Assembly: GCA_038246785.1 (NCBI GenBank) | Contig: JBBRVP010000016.1 | Coordinates: forward strand, 5,286 to 69,285 | DNA from: JBBRVP01 sp038246785 | GTDB taxonomy: Bacteria > Actinomycetota > Actinomycetes > Jiangellales > Jiangellaceae | Direction of reading: 5' to 3' | DNA: 64,000 nucleotides | Part shown: positions 44,818 through 53,673 of the stretch, piece by piece | Numbering within the stretch: position 1 is the stretch's first letter | Layout: each line of letters starts with the position of its first letter | Translations under genes and position numbers: made by a program | Notes under the pieces: generated by a model | Seen by the model: the letters and a program-made list of their open reading frames with translations, nothing else | What the model was told of the DNA's origin: nothing | Databases searched by the model: none

Positions 44818-44913
44818 CCTGACTCTCATCCCGTTCTCATCGCGTGCGTCGCATCGTGAGCTCGCGGGCCTCGGACCGGCCCGCGCAGGCCGCCGAGCGA
44901 AAGGGAGCACACG

Positions 44914-46728
44914 ATGCGAGACAGGCGGAAGATCGGCGCGGCGGCGGGTGCCTGCGGGCTCACGCTCGTCCTGGCCGCATGCGGAGGGTCGTCATCCGGC
45001 AGTGCTGCGGGCAGTGCCTCCGCGTCCGGTGGGGCCGGGGCGCCGACGCACGGCGGCACGCTCAAACTTCTCGGCAGCGGCGACGTCGACCACCTCGACC
45101 CGGCGAGCGCGTACTACACCGTCTCCTACACGCTGGAGCGGGCCTTCACCCGGCAGCTCGTCAGCTATCCGGCGTCGAGTGACATCGAGACAGCCACCAC
45201 CGTGGCCCCCGACCTCGCCACCGAGGTGCCCAGCACCTCCAACGGGGGGATCAGCAAGGACGGCCTGACCTACACGTTCCACCTCCGCACCGACGCGATG
45301 TGGAACACCCAGCCCGCCCGCGCGGTCACTGCTCAGGACGTCGTGCGAGGCCTCCAGCGCATCTGCAACCCGGCCAGCCCCGCCGGCGGCATCGGCTACT
45401 ACGAGAGCACGATCAAGGGATTCGCGGACTTCTGCGCGGGCTTCGCGAAGGTCAACGCTGCAGATCCCGCCGCGATGGCCTCGTACATGAACAAGACCCA
45501 GATCTCCGGGGTGACGACGCCCGACGAGCACACCGTGGTGATCACGTTGACCAAGCCCGCCGGCGACTTCCTCAACATCGTGGCGTTGCCGTTCGCCTCG
45601 GCGGCCCCGAAGGAGTACCTCGGCTACGTCCCGGACAGCTCGCAGTTCCGTGCACACACGCTCTCCGACGGCCCGTACGCGATCACGTCCTACGAAGCCG
45701 GGCGCTCGATCCAGCTGGCCAAGAACCCAGCCTGGACGCAGAGCTCGGACCCGCTGCGCCACCAGTACGTCAACGCCATCTCGATCACCGAGGGGCAGGG
45801 TTCCGACCAGGCGGTGCAGCAACAGCTGCAGGCCGGCACCGCCGATCTCTCGTGGGACCTCCCGGTGCCGACGGCGGACCTGCCGGCGCTGCAGGCCGCG
45901 AAGGACCCGAACTTCGCCATCTACCCCAGCGCCAGCAACAACCCGTACCTCGTCTTCAACCTGCTGAGCCCCAAGAACGGCGGTGCGCTGAGCAAGGTCC
46001 CCGTGCGCCAGGCCCTCGAGTACGCGATCGACAAGACCGCGCTCGGCCGCATCTACGGTGGCCCGGCTCTCAACCAGCCGCTCGACCAGGTGATCCCGCC
46101 GGGGCAGAACGGCTACCAGCAGTTCGACCTCTACCCGACTCCCGGGCACAAGGGTGACCCGGCGAAGTGCAAGTCGCTGCTCTCCGCCGCCGGCTACCCG
46201 CACGGGCTTACCCTGACCGACGTCGCGCGCAACTCCGGCAACCACCCGGCGGTCGCGCAGTCCGTGCAGGCCGACTTCGCCAAGTGTGGCGTCACCACCA
46301 AGATCGTGCCGGTCAGCCAGGGCGACTACTACGGCAAGTACCTCAACTCGCCGGCGGCCACGAAGGCCGGCACCTGGGACATCTCCGAGCCCGGCTGGGT
46401 GGCCGACTGGTACGGCAACAACGGTCGCTCGTTCATCGCTGTGCTCTTCGACGGGCGGACCTACGGCCCCAACACGGTCGACTACGGCGACTACAACAGC
46501 CCGACGGTCAACAGCCTCATCGACAAGGCCCTGGTCGCGCCGACCGCGGACGCGGCGGCGCCGTTGTGGCACCAGGCCGACATGGCGATCATGAAGGACG
46601 CCGCGTTCATCCCGTTCCAGACGCAGAAAGTGCCGGCCTACCACTCCAGCCGGGTCAAGAACGCCATGTGGTCGCCGTTCGCCCAGTCCTACGACGTCAC
46701 GAACCTCTGGCTGTCCCCGACGAGCTGA
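44914..46728 (+). CDS. ABC transporter substrate-binding lipoprotein (SBP family 5, peptide type)
   Basis: A 604-residue exported lipoprotein: lipobox LTLVLAACGG with Cys at about residue 23, a Ser/Gly linker, then the SBP_bac_5 fold (GGTLKLLGSGDVDHLDPASAYY, LRTDAMWNTQPARAVTAQDVVRGLQRI, LEYAIDKTALGRIYGGP). It binds oligopeptides or similar ligands outside the membrane. First gene of an operon of five with both ATPases and both permeases; 12 bases to the next gene. AAAGGGAG precedes the ATG. Confidence 0.92.
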   Translation: MRDRRKIGAAAGACGLTLVLAACGGSSSGSAAGSASASGGAGAPTHGGTLKLLGSGDVDHLDPASAYYTVSYTLERAFTRQLVSYPASSDIETATTVAPDLATEVPSTSNGGISKDGLTYTFHLRTDAMWNTQPARAVTAQDVVRGLQRICNPASPAGGIGYYESTIKGFADFCAGFAKVNAADPAAMASYMNKTQISGVTTPDEHTVVITLTKPAGDFLNIVALPFASAAPKEYLGYVPDSSQFRAHTLSDGPYAITSYEAGRSIQLAKNPAWTQSSDPLRHQYVNAISITEGQGSDQAVQQQLQAGTADLSWDLPVPTADLPALQAAKDPNFAIYPSASNNPYLVFNLLSPKNGGALSKVPVRQALEYAIDKTALGRIYGGPALNQPLDQVIPPGQNGYQQFDLYPTPGHKGDPAKCKSLLSAAGYPHGLTLTDVARNSGNHPAVAQSVQADFAKCGVTTKIVPVSQGDYYGKYLNSPAATKAGTWDISEPGWVADWYGNNGRSFIAVLFDGRTYGPNTVDYGDYNSPTVNSLIDKALVAPTADAAAPLWHQADMAIMKDAAFIPFQTQKVPAYHSSRVKNAMWSPFAQSYDVTNLWLSPTS

Positions 46729-46740
46729 CGGACGCGCACG

Positions 46741-47793
46741 ATGGCCCTGCTCGAGGTCGACGACCTGCACGTCACCTTCCCTACCAGCGACGGTGACGTG
46801 CAGGCCGTGCGTGGGGTCAGCTTCACGGTCGAAGCCGGCCAGACCCTCGGCATCGTGGGCGAGTCCGGCTCGGGCAAGAGCGTGTGCTGCCAGACCCTGC
46901 TCGGCCTGACACCGGGCGCGGACGTGGAGGGGCACGCGGTCTTCCACGGCGACGACCTCATCTCCATGGACGAGGGCGGGCTGCGAGCGGTGCGCGGCGC
47001 GGGCATCGCGATGGTCTTCCAGGACCCGCTCTCGAGCCTGCACCCCTACTACCGGGTTGGCTGGCAGATCGAGGAGATGATCCGCGAGCACGAGGACGTT
47101 CCGCGCCGCGAAGCCCGTGAGCGCGCGGTGGAGCTGCTGGCCATGGTGGGGATCCCGCAGCCCGACCGCCGTGTCGACGACTACCCGCACCAGTTCTCCG
47201 GCGGCATGCGTCAGCGTGCCCTCATCGCCATGGCGCTGGCGCTGCACCCGGACCTCGTCATCGCCGACGAGCCGACGACGGCCCTGGACGCGACGGTGCA
47301 GGCACAGATCCTCGATCTGCTGGCGCGTCTGCAGCAGGAGCTCGGCATGGCCCTCGTCCTCGTCACGCACGACCTCGGGGTCGTCGCGGGGGTTGCTGAC
47401 GACGTCGCGGTCATGTACGCCGGCACGGTGGTGGAGCGGGCCGACCGGCGCACCCTGTTCTACCGGCAGCACCACCCCTACACCCGCGGCCTGCTCGGCT
47501 CGATCCCTGCCGTGCAGGCCGAGGGCGAGGGTCACCGGCTCGAGCCCATCCCCGGGCAACCGCCGAGTCTGATCTCCCCGCCTCGGGGCTGTGCGTTCCA
47601 CCCGCGGTGCCGCTTCGTCATGGACCGTTGCTCCGTCGACGTCCCGCCGCTGCGACCGGTCGGAGGCGGCGCCGGGCACGTCTCGGCGTGCTTCCTCAGC
47701 CAACGCCTGCTGGGCCTGGCGGCCGACACCGCCCGGCTGGCAGAGGCAGAGCAGCACCGGACCAGGCCGGTCACAGCAGGTGGTGCCGCATGA
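46741..47793 (+). CDS. Oligopeptide/dipeptide ABC transporter ATP-binding protein (OppD/DppD type)
   Basis: A 350-residue ATPase: Walker A GESGSGKSVC, Q-loop VFQDPLSSLHPYYRVG, signature FSGGMRQRALIAMALALHP, Walker B LVIADEPTTALDATVQAQ, and the C-terminal oligopeptide-transport extension (PPRGCAFHPRCRFVMDRC) with Cys residues that can hold an iron-sulfur cluster. The end overlaps the next gene by ATGA. Confidence 0.93.
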   Translation: MALLEVDDLHVTFPTSDGDVQAVRGVSFTVEAGQTLGIVGESGSGKSVCCQTLLGLTPGADVEGHAVFHGDDLISMDEGGLRAVRGAGIAMVFQDPLSSLHPYYRVGWQIEEMIREHEDVPRREARERAVELLAMVGIPQPDRRVDDYPHQFSGGMRQRALIAMALALHPDLVIADEPTTALDATVQAQILDLLARLQQELGMALVLVTHDLGVVAGVADDVAVMYAGTVVERADRRTLFYRQHHPYTRGLLGSIPAVQAEGEGHRLEPIPGQPPSLISPPRGCAFHPRCRFVMDRCSVDVPPLRPVGGGAGHVSACFLSQRLLGLAADTARLAEAEQHRTRPVTAGGAA

Positions 47794-48797
47794 GCGTTCC
47801 TCTGCTGGAGGTCCGTGACGTCGTCAAGCACTTCCCGGTCCGCTCGGGCACGCTGATAAGGCGCCAGGTCGGCAGCGTGCATGCCGTCGACAGGGTGAGC
47901 CTGTCCGTACAGCGCGGGGAGACGTTCGGCCTCGTCGGCGAGACCGGCTGCGGCAAGTCCACCCTCGCCCGGTGTGTGACGGGGCTGCACCCCGTGACGT
48001 CCGGACACGTCCTCATCGACGGCGAGGAGATCACCGGTCTGGGGCGCCGCGCCATGCGGCCCTACCGCCGCCAGCTGCAGATGGTGTTCCAGGACCCGTA
48101 CGGGTCGCTCAACCCGCGCCGCCACGTCGGCGCCATCATCGGTGACCCGTTCGCCATCAACCGGGTCGCCGGTGGGGCGGACCGGCGTCGGCAGGTCCAG
48201 GAGCTCATGGAGCTCGTAGGTCTCAACCCCGAGCACTACAACCGTTTCCCCGCCGAGTTCTCGGGCGGTCAGCGGCAGCGGATCGGGGTCGCCCGGGCAC
48301 TCGCCCTGCACCCGTCCCTCGTGATCTGCGACGAACCGGTGTCGGCGCTCGATGTCTCGGTACAGGCTCAGATCATCAACCTGCTGGAGGACCTGCAGGC
48401 CGAGTTCGGACTGACCAGCGTGTTCATCGCGCACGACCTGTCGGTGGTGCGGCACGTGAGCGACCGGGTCGGCGTCATGTACCTCGGCAAGCTGGTCGAG
48501 ACCGCCGACACCCACGAGCTGTACGCCGGGCCGCGGCACCCCTACACGGCGGCCCTCCTGTCCGCCGCCACGCCACCGGACCCGGATCTCGCCGACAGGA
48601 GTGAGCGGGTCATCCTCGCCGGCGACGTACCCTCCCCCATCGACCCCCCGTCGGGTTGTCGGTTCCACCCACGGTGCCCCAGGGCGCAGGCCGTGTGCGC
48701 CGTCGACGAGCCGGTGCTGACCGGCGCCCCCGACGCCCCGCCGTCGCACCAGTGGGCCTGCCACTTCCCGCTCGCTCCCGGGGAGCGCCTGACATGA
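47790..48797 (+). CDS. Oligopeptide/dipeptide ABC transporter ATP-binding protein (OppF/DppF type)
   Basis: A 335-residue ATPase: KHFPVRSGTLIRR at the start (typical OppF), Walker A GETGCGKSTLAR, VFQDPYGSLNPRRHVG, signature FSGGQRQRIGVARALALHP, Walker B LVICDEPVSALDVSVQAQ, and the Cys-rich extension (SGCRFHPRCPRAQAVC). Pairs with the preceding ATPase. Start and stop overlap neighbours by ATGA. Confidence 0.93.
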   Translation: MSVPLLEVRDVVKHFPVRSGTLIRRQVGSVHAVDRVSLSVQRGETFGLVGETGCGKSTLARCVTGLHPVTSGHVLIDGEEITGLGRRAMRPYRRQLQMVFQDPYGSLNPRRHVGAIIGDPFAINRVAGGADRRRQVQELMELVGLNPEHYNRFPAEFSGGQRQRIGVARALALHPSLVICDEPVSALDVSVQAQIINLLEDLQAEFGLTSVFIAHDLSVVRHVSDRVGVMYLGKLVETADTHELYAGPRHPYTAALLSAATPPDPDLADRSERVILAGDVPSPIDPPSGCRFHPRCPRAQAVCAVDEPVLTGAPDAPPSHQWACHFPLAPGERLT

Positions 48798-49768
48798 CCC
48801 TCACGGACCTCCAGGAGGTTGCGCGCGATCCCGACGTCCCCGCCGCGATCGAGGGGCGCAGCACACTGGCGCTGGTCTGGAGCCGGCTGCGCAGCGACCG
48901 GGTCGCCATGGCCTCGGCCTTCGTCATCCTGGCGATCATCGCCGTCGCCGTCGCGGCGCCGCTGATCGCCCATGCCGCGGGCTGGGGGCCGACCGACCAG
49001 GACCGAGTCGCCGGGGTCACCCCGCAGGGCCTGCCGGTGGGGCCGAGCGCCCGGCACTGGCTGGGCACCGACAACCTCGGTCGAGACATCCTCGTGCGGA
49101 CGGTGTACGGCGCGCGGATCTCCCTGATCGTCGGTGTCGCCGCCACCGCGATTGCAACGTTCTTCGGCATGGTCGCCGGTCTGGTGAGCGGCTACTACGG
49201 CGGGGCGGTGGACACCCTGCTCGCTCGCTTCATGGACGTGGTCCTGTCCTTCCCGTTCCTGCTCTTCGCGATCGCGCTCGTGTCCATCGTCGGGCCCAGT
49301 CTCAAGATCTCGGTGATCGTCATCGCGTTCTTCTCCTGGGCCGGCATCGGCCGGGTGATCCGCGGCCAGACCCTGTCGCTGCGGGAGAAGGAGTTCGTCG
49401 AGGCTGCGCGGTCGCTCGGCGCCAGCGACCTGCGGATCATGGTCGTCGACGTGCTGCCCAACCTCGTGGCGCCCCTGCTGGTGCTGGGCACGCTGCTGGT
49501 GCCGACGGCCATCGTGTTCGAGGCCACGCTGTCCTTCCTCGGGCTCGGGGTTGTCCCGCCGACCGCCTCCTGGGGGAACATGATCAGCGACGCCCTGCCG
49601 TTCTACAGCGTGGCGTGGTGGTTCGTGGCTGTGCCCGGTGCCGCGCTGCTCACCATCACCCTCGCGTTCAACCTGCTGGGCGACGGCGTCCGTGACGCGC
49701 TGGACCCGGGCGCCGAGCGGGTATTCGCGTCACGACGCCGCCGCAGGGCCCACCAGGACACGACATGA
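48794..49768 (+). CDS. ABC transporter permease (OppC/DppC type)
   Basis: A 324-residue membrane protein: cytoplasmic start, helix 1 (MASAFVILAIIAVAVAAPLIA), HWLGTDNLGRDILVRTVYGARISL, further helices and the ATPase-contacting loop EFVEAARSLGASDLRIMVVDVLPN. These are standard for the C-type permease. Overlaps the neighbouring genes by ATGA at both ends. Confidence 0.93.
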   Translation: MTLTDLQEVARDPDVPAAIEGRSTLALVWSRLRSDRVAMASAFVILAIIAVAVAAPLIAHAAGWGPTDQDRVAGVTPQGLPVGPSARHWLGTDNLGRDILVRTVYGARISLIVGVAATAIATFFGMVAGLVSGYYGGAVDTLLARFMDVVLSFPFLLFAIALVSIVGPSLKISVIVIAFFSWAGIGRVIRGQTLSLREKEFVEAARSLGASDLRIMVVDVLPNLVAPLLVLGTLLVPTAIVFEATLSFLGLGVVPPTASWGNMISDALPFYSVAWWFVAVPGAALLTITLAFNLLGDGVRDALDPGAERVFASRRRRRAHQDTT

Positions 49769-50724
49769 CACGCTTCCTGCTCAGACGCGTGCTGTTCGGG
49801 GTCCTGGTGCTGTGGCTCATCAGCGTGGCGACGTTCGTGCTCTTCTTCGTCGCGCCGCACGACCCGGCGCGGGCCATCGCCGGGCGGCTGGCCACGCCGG
49901 AGACGGTCGCGCTGGTGCGGCACCGGCTGGGTCTCGACGAGCCGGTGCTCGTGCAGTACTGGCACTTCCTCACGGGCCTCGTCCACGGCGACCTCGGCTA
50001 CTCCTTCTACAGCTCGGCGTCAGTGGACTCGCTGCTCGTGTCGCGGCTGCCGGTCACGATCTCGCTGACCCTCGGTGCGGCCGTGATCTGGGTCGTGTCC
50101 GGTGTGTTGATCGGCGTCCTCAGCGCCAGTCGGCCGCGCAGCCCGGTCGACCGGTCGGCCACGGTGTTCGTGCTCACCGGGTTGTCGATGCCGACGTTCC
50201 TGCTGGGCCTGCTGCTCATCTACTTCTTCTTCTTCCGAGCGCACCTCAACGGCTTCGACTGGTTCCCGGCCGGCGGGTACGTGCCGTTCACCCAGTCGCC
50301 GTACGGCTGGTTCCAGCACCTGCTGCTGCCGTGGATCACCCTCGCGCTCGTCAGCGCGGCGGTGTACTCCCGCCTCACCCGTGGATCCCTGCTGGAGACC
50401 CTCGGCGAGGACTACATCCGGACCGCGCGTTCCAAGGGGCTGTCGGAGCGGCGGGTGCTCTTCCGCCACGGGCTGCGCAGCGCGTTGACGCCGGTGGTCA
50501 CCCAGTTCGGCATCGACGTCGGGACGCTGCTGGGGGGCGCCATCGTCACCGAGACGGTCTTCGGGCTGCCGGGGCTGGGCCAACTCGCCGTGCAGTCGGT
50601 CACCAACCAGGACCTGCCCGTCATCATCGGGATCGTCCTCATGGCCGCCGCATTCATCGTCCTGGCCAACATCGTCGTGGACCTCGCCTACGCCGTGCTG
50701 GACCCGCGAGTGCGTCTGGCCTGA
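49765..50724 (+). CDS. ABC transporter permease (OppB/DppB type)
   Basis: A 319-residue membrane protein: FLLRRVLFGVLVLWLISVATFVLF at the start, RHRLGLDEPVLVQYWHFLTGLVHGDLGYSF, and the EAA-like loop DYIRTARSKGLSERRVLFRHGLR. It is the last gene of the operon, whereas OppB usually precedes OppC and the ATPases, so gene order is rearranged. The last 37 bases overlap the convergent GNAT gene. Confidence 0.93.
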   Translation: MTRFLLRRVLFGVLVLWLISVATFVLFFVAPHDPARAIAGRLATPETVALVRHRLGLDEPVLVQYWHFLTGLVHGDLGYSFYSSASVDSLLVSRLPVTISLTLGAAVIWVVSGVLIGVLSASRPRSPVDRSATVFVLTGLSMPTFLLGLLLIYFFFFRAHLNGFDWFPAGGYVPFTQSPYGWFQHLLLPWITLALVSAAVYSRLTRGSLLETLGEDYIRTARSKGLSERRVLFRHGLRSALTPVVTQFGIDVGTLLGGAIVTETVFGLPGLGQLAVQSVTNQDLPVIIGIVLMAAAFIVLANIVVDLAYAVLDPRVRLA

Positions 50725-51245
50725 CCCGGTCCGAGCGCCGCTGCCTCCCCTGACCTGACTGTCGGCACCGATCGCAGCGGGCGCTGCAGCACGATCTCGT
50801 CATGCAGTCCGATGCCGTGCGCACCGACGGGCGGGATCTCCGGCTTGAGCCGGCGCCGGCTCTCATCGACCGCCCCGGCGTGCAGCGCGACCAATCGGAA
50901 CCCGCGTCGCTGGTAGAACCGCAACGCGTCCACGTTGTCGTTCGTGGTGACCAGCCACAGCCGGGAGCAGCCCCGGTCGCGGGCCGCGTCCGCGGCGGCC
51001 TCGACGAGGGCGCTGCCCACGCCGCGCCAAGGCGCCGCCGCATGCAGGGTGAGCACCTCCGCGTCGCTGCCGTCGACCCGCAGCGTCAGCACGCCGGCCA
51101 AGCCGCCGGCGACCTCGGTCAGGAGGTGTTCGTGGACGGTCGTCTCCAGCAGCCGACCGAGTCGGGCGACGCGGAGAGAACCATGCTCCTCGAGGAATGC
51201 GCGTACGGCGGAGGCGTCTCCCGCCTCGCCCCGGCGCACCTGCAT
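50688..51245 (-). CDS. GNAT family N-acetyltransferase
   Basis: A 185-residue protein: MQVRRGEAGDASAVRAFLEE at the start, GGLAGVLTLRVDGSDAEVLTLHAAAPWRGVGSALVEAA (acetyl-CoA loop, R-x-G-x-G type) and LRFYQRRGFRLVALHAGAVDESRR. Substrate unknown. The last ~30 residues, which run into the ABC permease gene antisense, look non-conserved. ATG at 51245. Confidence 0.8.
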   Translation of the reverse strand: MQVRRGEAGDASAVRAFLEEHGSLRVARLGRLLETTVHEHLLTEVAGGLAGVLTLRVDGSDAEVLTLHAAAPWRGVGSALVEAAADAARDRGCSRLWLVTTNDNVDALRFYQRRGFRLVALHAGAVDESRRRLKPEIPPVGAHGIGLHDEIVLQRPLRSVPTVRSGEAAALGPGQARRTRGSSTA

Positions 51246-51335
51246 GGGCCGATGCTGCCACCGGGGCCGTCGGCGGTGGCCGGCCGACGCTGCCCCCGAT
51301 AGCGTGTCGGCCACCCCGCGAACGAAAGCCGAGCC

Positions 51336-51818
51336 ATGACAAGCAAGGACGCATTCACCGACGAGGAGTGGGTTCGCGTCCGGCGGGCGCCGTTCGTAGC
51401 CGGCATCGCCATCTCGCTGGCCGATCCGGGTGGCCCGATCGAGATGGCCAAGGAGACGATGGCGTCGCTGCGCTCCGCGACGAATCCACCGACCCGCGAG
51501 CAGCTGCTCGCCGACGTGGCGCTCGACCTGCAAGGCCTCGCCCAGCAGCGGGAGAACCCGCTTGCCGGCTTCAAGCCGGACAAGGGCGCGGCTGCCGGCC
51601 CTCAGGTGCTGGCGGAGATCGCGGCCGTCGACGAGATCGTGGCCGCCAAGGCGACACCGGACGAGCTGGCGGCGTTCCGCCAGTGGTTGCTGGCGACCGC
51701 CCAGGCCGCCGCCGACGCGGCCAAGGAGGGCGGGTTCATGGGTTTCGGCGCCGTGCAGGTCAGCACGGGCGAGCAGGCGATGCTCGACCAGCTGCGGACC
51801 GCGCTCAGCCTCGGCTGA
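51336..51818 (+). CDS. Hypothetical protein, mostly helical
   Basis: A 160-residue soluble protein starting with KDAFTDEEWVRVRRAPFVAGIAISLADPGGPIEM. Ala-rich helices follow (LLADVALDLQGLAQQ; EIAAVDEIVAAKATPDELAAFRQWLLATAQAAADAAKEGG) and it ends in FMGFGAVQVSTGEQAML. I recall similar conserved actinobacterial proteins without a known function. ATG at 51336, GAACGAAAG upstream. No operon partner. Confidence 0.65.
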   Translation: MTSKDAFTDEEWVRVRRAPFVAGIAISLADPGGPIEMAKETMASLRSATNPPTREQLLADVALDLQGLAQQRENPLAGFKPDKGAAAGPQVLAEIAAVDEIVAAKATPDELAAFRQWLLATAQAAADAAKEGGFMGFGAVQVSTGEQAMLDQLRTALSLG

Positions 51819-51840
51819 GAACGGCTGCGGCGCGCCCACG

Positions 51841-51927
51841 CACCCGCCTCGTACGCCTCCCGCAGTTTTCACCCGCCTCGTACGCCTCCCGCAGTTCGCA
51901 CCCGCCTCGTACGCCTCCCGCAGTTGA
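51841..51927. repeat. 29-bp tandem repeat, three copies
   Basis: Three copies of a 29-base unit at 51841-51869, 51870-51898 and 51899-51927, containing cacccgcctcgtacgcctcc and ending cgcagtt plus two variable bases. The last copy runs straight into the hairpin at 51923. No spacer structure. Confidence 0.95.
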
Positions 51928-51983
51928 TCAAGGAGAAGACCACGTCCCGAGAGGCGTGGGAGGTCAACTTCTCCTTGATCGAC
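51923..51983. terminator. GATCAAGGAGAAG hairpin, diverged copy
   Basis: Outer arms GTTGATCAAGGAGAAG (51923-51938) and CTTCTCCTTGATCGAC pair with one wobble; inside, CCACG pairs with CGTGG. The first 23 bases match the perfect hairpin at 42604. It again lies between convergent genes; the MFS stop codon (51964) is inside it. Confidence 0.75.
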
Positions 51984-53208
51984 GCGGCCTGCCGGCCGGA
52001 CCGGTGTCGGGCTCCGGGGCGGGCTCCCGGCAGCTGTCGGCGAGCAGGGCGGCGAGGGCCAGCAGGGCTGCGGTGACGAGCAGCGCGCGCAGCACGCCCA
52101 CCTGGTCGCCGAGGAAACCGACGAGTGGAGGCCCGGCGAGGAACGCCGTGTAGCCGATCGAGGCCACGACGCTGACCCGCGCGGCGGCGTGGCGCGGGTC
52201 GTCGGCGGCGGCGCTCATGCCGACCGGGAACCCCAGCGCCGCACCCAGCCCCCACAGTGCGGCCCCGGCCATGGCCGCCGGCAGGGTGGGCGAGACAACG
52301 ACGACGAGCAGCCCGCCGAGGGCGACCAGCGCAGATCCGCGCAGCACGGGCACCCGTCCGTGGCGGTCGATCAGCCCGGGGCCGAACCAGCGGCCGGTCG
52401 TCATGGCGGCCAGGAAGACGGCGAACGTCAGCGATCCGAGCGCCGGTGCGGCTCCGTAGCCGTCGATGACCGCGACGGCGAGCCAGTCGTTGCCGGTGCC
52501 CTCGGTGAAGGCCATGCACAGGACGAAGAGGCCGACGATCACCGTACGGCGCTCGGTCCAGGCCCGGAGCGGGTGCCGTCGAGGCCCGTCCTCGGCGCGC
52601 GTGGGCGTCTGGGGTGTGGCCGGCGGCAGGAACGCCCGGCACGACCAGGGGACCGCCAGCGCGACCACCACCGCCACGACGAGCAGGTGCCATGTCACCG
52701 ACACCCCCAGCGCCACCATCGCCGCGCCGACCACGGCGCCCGCCACCGTGCCGATACTCCACCCGGCGTGGAATCTCGGCATGATCGCCCGGCCGAGATG
52801 CTGCTCGACGGCGGCGCCCTCGACGTTCATGGCGACGTCCCAGGTGCCGTTGCCGAAGCCGACGAGGAACAGCCCGCCGACGACGGGCGCAGCGCCGTAC
52901 GTGTATCCGATCGCGACCGTCGCCAGTCCGGCGGAGAGCACCAGCGACATCACCGCGACGGTAGGCGCGGGACCGAGCCGGGTGACCACGATGCCGGCGA
53001 GCGGTAGGGCGATGACCGAGCCGACCGCCGCGGCCAGCAGGATCAGCCCTAGCTGTCCGGGTGTGGCGTCCAGCCGGTCGCGCACCTGCGGGATGCGGGA
53101 CGCGAAGCTGGCGAAGGCGAAGCCGCTGCCGATGAAGACCGCGTAGACGGCCACCGTTGCCCGGCGCACCTGCGTGACCGCAGTCCTCGCATCGACCACC
53201 GGGAGCAC
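51964..53208 (-). CDS. MFS transporter
   Basis: A 414-residue protein with twelve predicted helices: VAVYAVFIGSGFAFASFASRIPQVRD in helix 1, GVVRDRL-type loop as RDRLDATPGQLGLILLAAAVG, a central cytoplasmic loop (PQTPTRAEDGPRRHPLRAWTE) between two six-helix halves, and FPVGMSAAADDPRHAAAR. The FASRIPQVRD start is typical of the YbjJ-like MFS group often found with catabolic genes. Start uncertain: GTG 53208 or 53199. The C-terminus (RPRRSRRS) is encoded by the repeat hairpin. Confidence 0.85.
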   Translation of the reverse strand: MLPVVDARTAVTQVRRATVAVYAVFIGSGFAFASFASRIPQVRDRLDATPGQLGLILLAAAVGSVIALPLAGIVVTRLGPAPTVAVMSLVLSAGLATVAIGYTYGAAPVVGGLFLVGFGNGTWDVAMNVEGAAVEQHLGRAIMPRFHAGWSIGTVAGAVVGAAMVALGVSVTWHLLVVAVVVALAVPWSCRAFLPPATPQTPTRAEDGPRRHPLRAWTERRTVIVGLFVLCMAFTEGTGNDWLAVAVIDGYGAAPALGSLTFAVFLAAMTTGRWFGPGLIDRHGRVPVLRGSALVALGGLLVVVVSPTLPAAMAGAALWGLGAALGFPVGMSAAADDPRHAAARVSVVASIGYTAFLAGPPLVGFLGDQVGVLRALLVTAALLALAALLADSCREPAPEPDTGPAGRPRRSRRS

Positions 53209-53372
53209 TGTACGGAACCCGCCGGTGACCGGTCGGGCCGGCCTGGGCCGCGTCGGCTCGAGCGCCAGGCGACGCGAGCCATCGGAGCGGGTCAGCTCAG
53301 AGCCGTCGCCCGAGCACAACTCAGCCGACGTGGGCGTGGTTGGCGCAACCGCGGTTCACGCGGTGCGTGCCG

Positions 53373-53606
53373 TCACGGCTGGCGCGGACGCGGGACCCAG
53401 GGCTGGTCCGCGGGCTGGGCATCAGGCTCGGCGCCGGGCTCGGCGACCACGAGCCGTGGCCGCTCCCCCAGGAACCAGTGCCGGCGCACGCAGGCGACCC
53501 GCACGACACTGACCGGCCCGCCGGTCGAGGCCGATGTGCCGAGGTCGTCCACCTCGGCCGGCGCCCCGCACTGCGGGCACGCCGTGAGCTCCAACTGCAT
53601 CTGCAC
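53373..53606 (-). CDS. Small zinc-ribbon-like protein
   Basis: A 77-residue protein: QLELTACPQCGAPAEVDDLG, then VVRVACVRRHWFLGERPRL and an acidic Pro-rich tail. The CPQCG knuckle with a later Cys and His could bind zinc. Unknown function. Start uncertain: GTG 53606 is the best placed after GGGGAGG; ATG 53600 or GTG 53630 are alternatives. Sits between the amidohydrolase and MFS genes on the same strand. Confidence 0.6.
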   Translation of the reverse strand: MQMQLELTACPQCGAPAEVDDLGTSASTGGPVSVVRVACVRRHWFLGERPRLVVAEPGAEPDAQPADQPWVPRPRQP

Positions 53607-53673
53607 GGCGACCACCTCCCCCGATGTCACTCCGAGTGAGGAGGCCCACCGGGGGACGGTGATACCGGGCGGA

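Noticed and set aside
51841..51927. CRISPR-like array
   Set aside because: Three abutting 29-mers without spacers.
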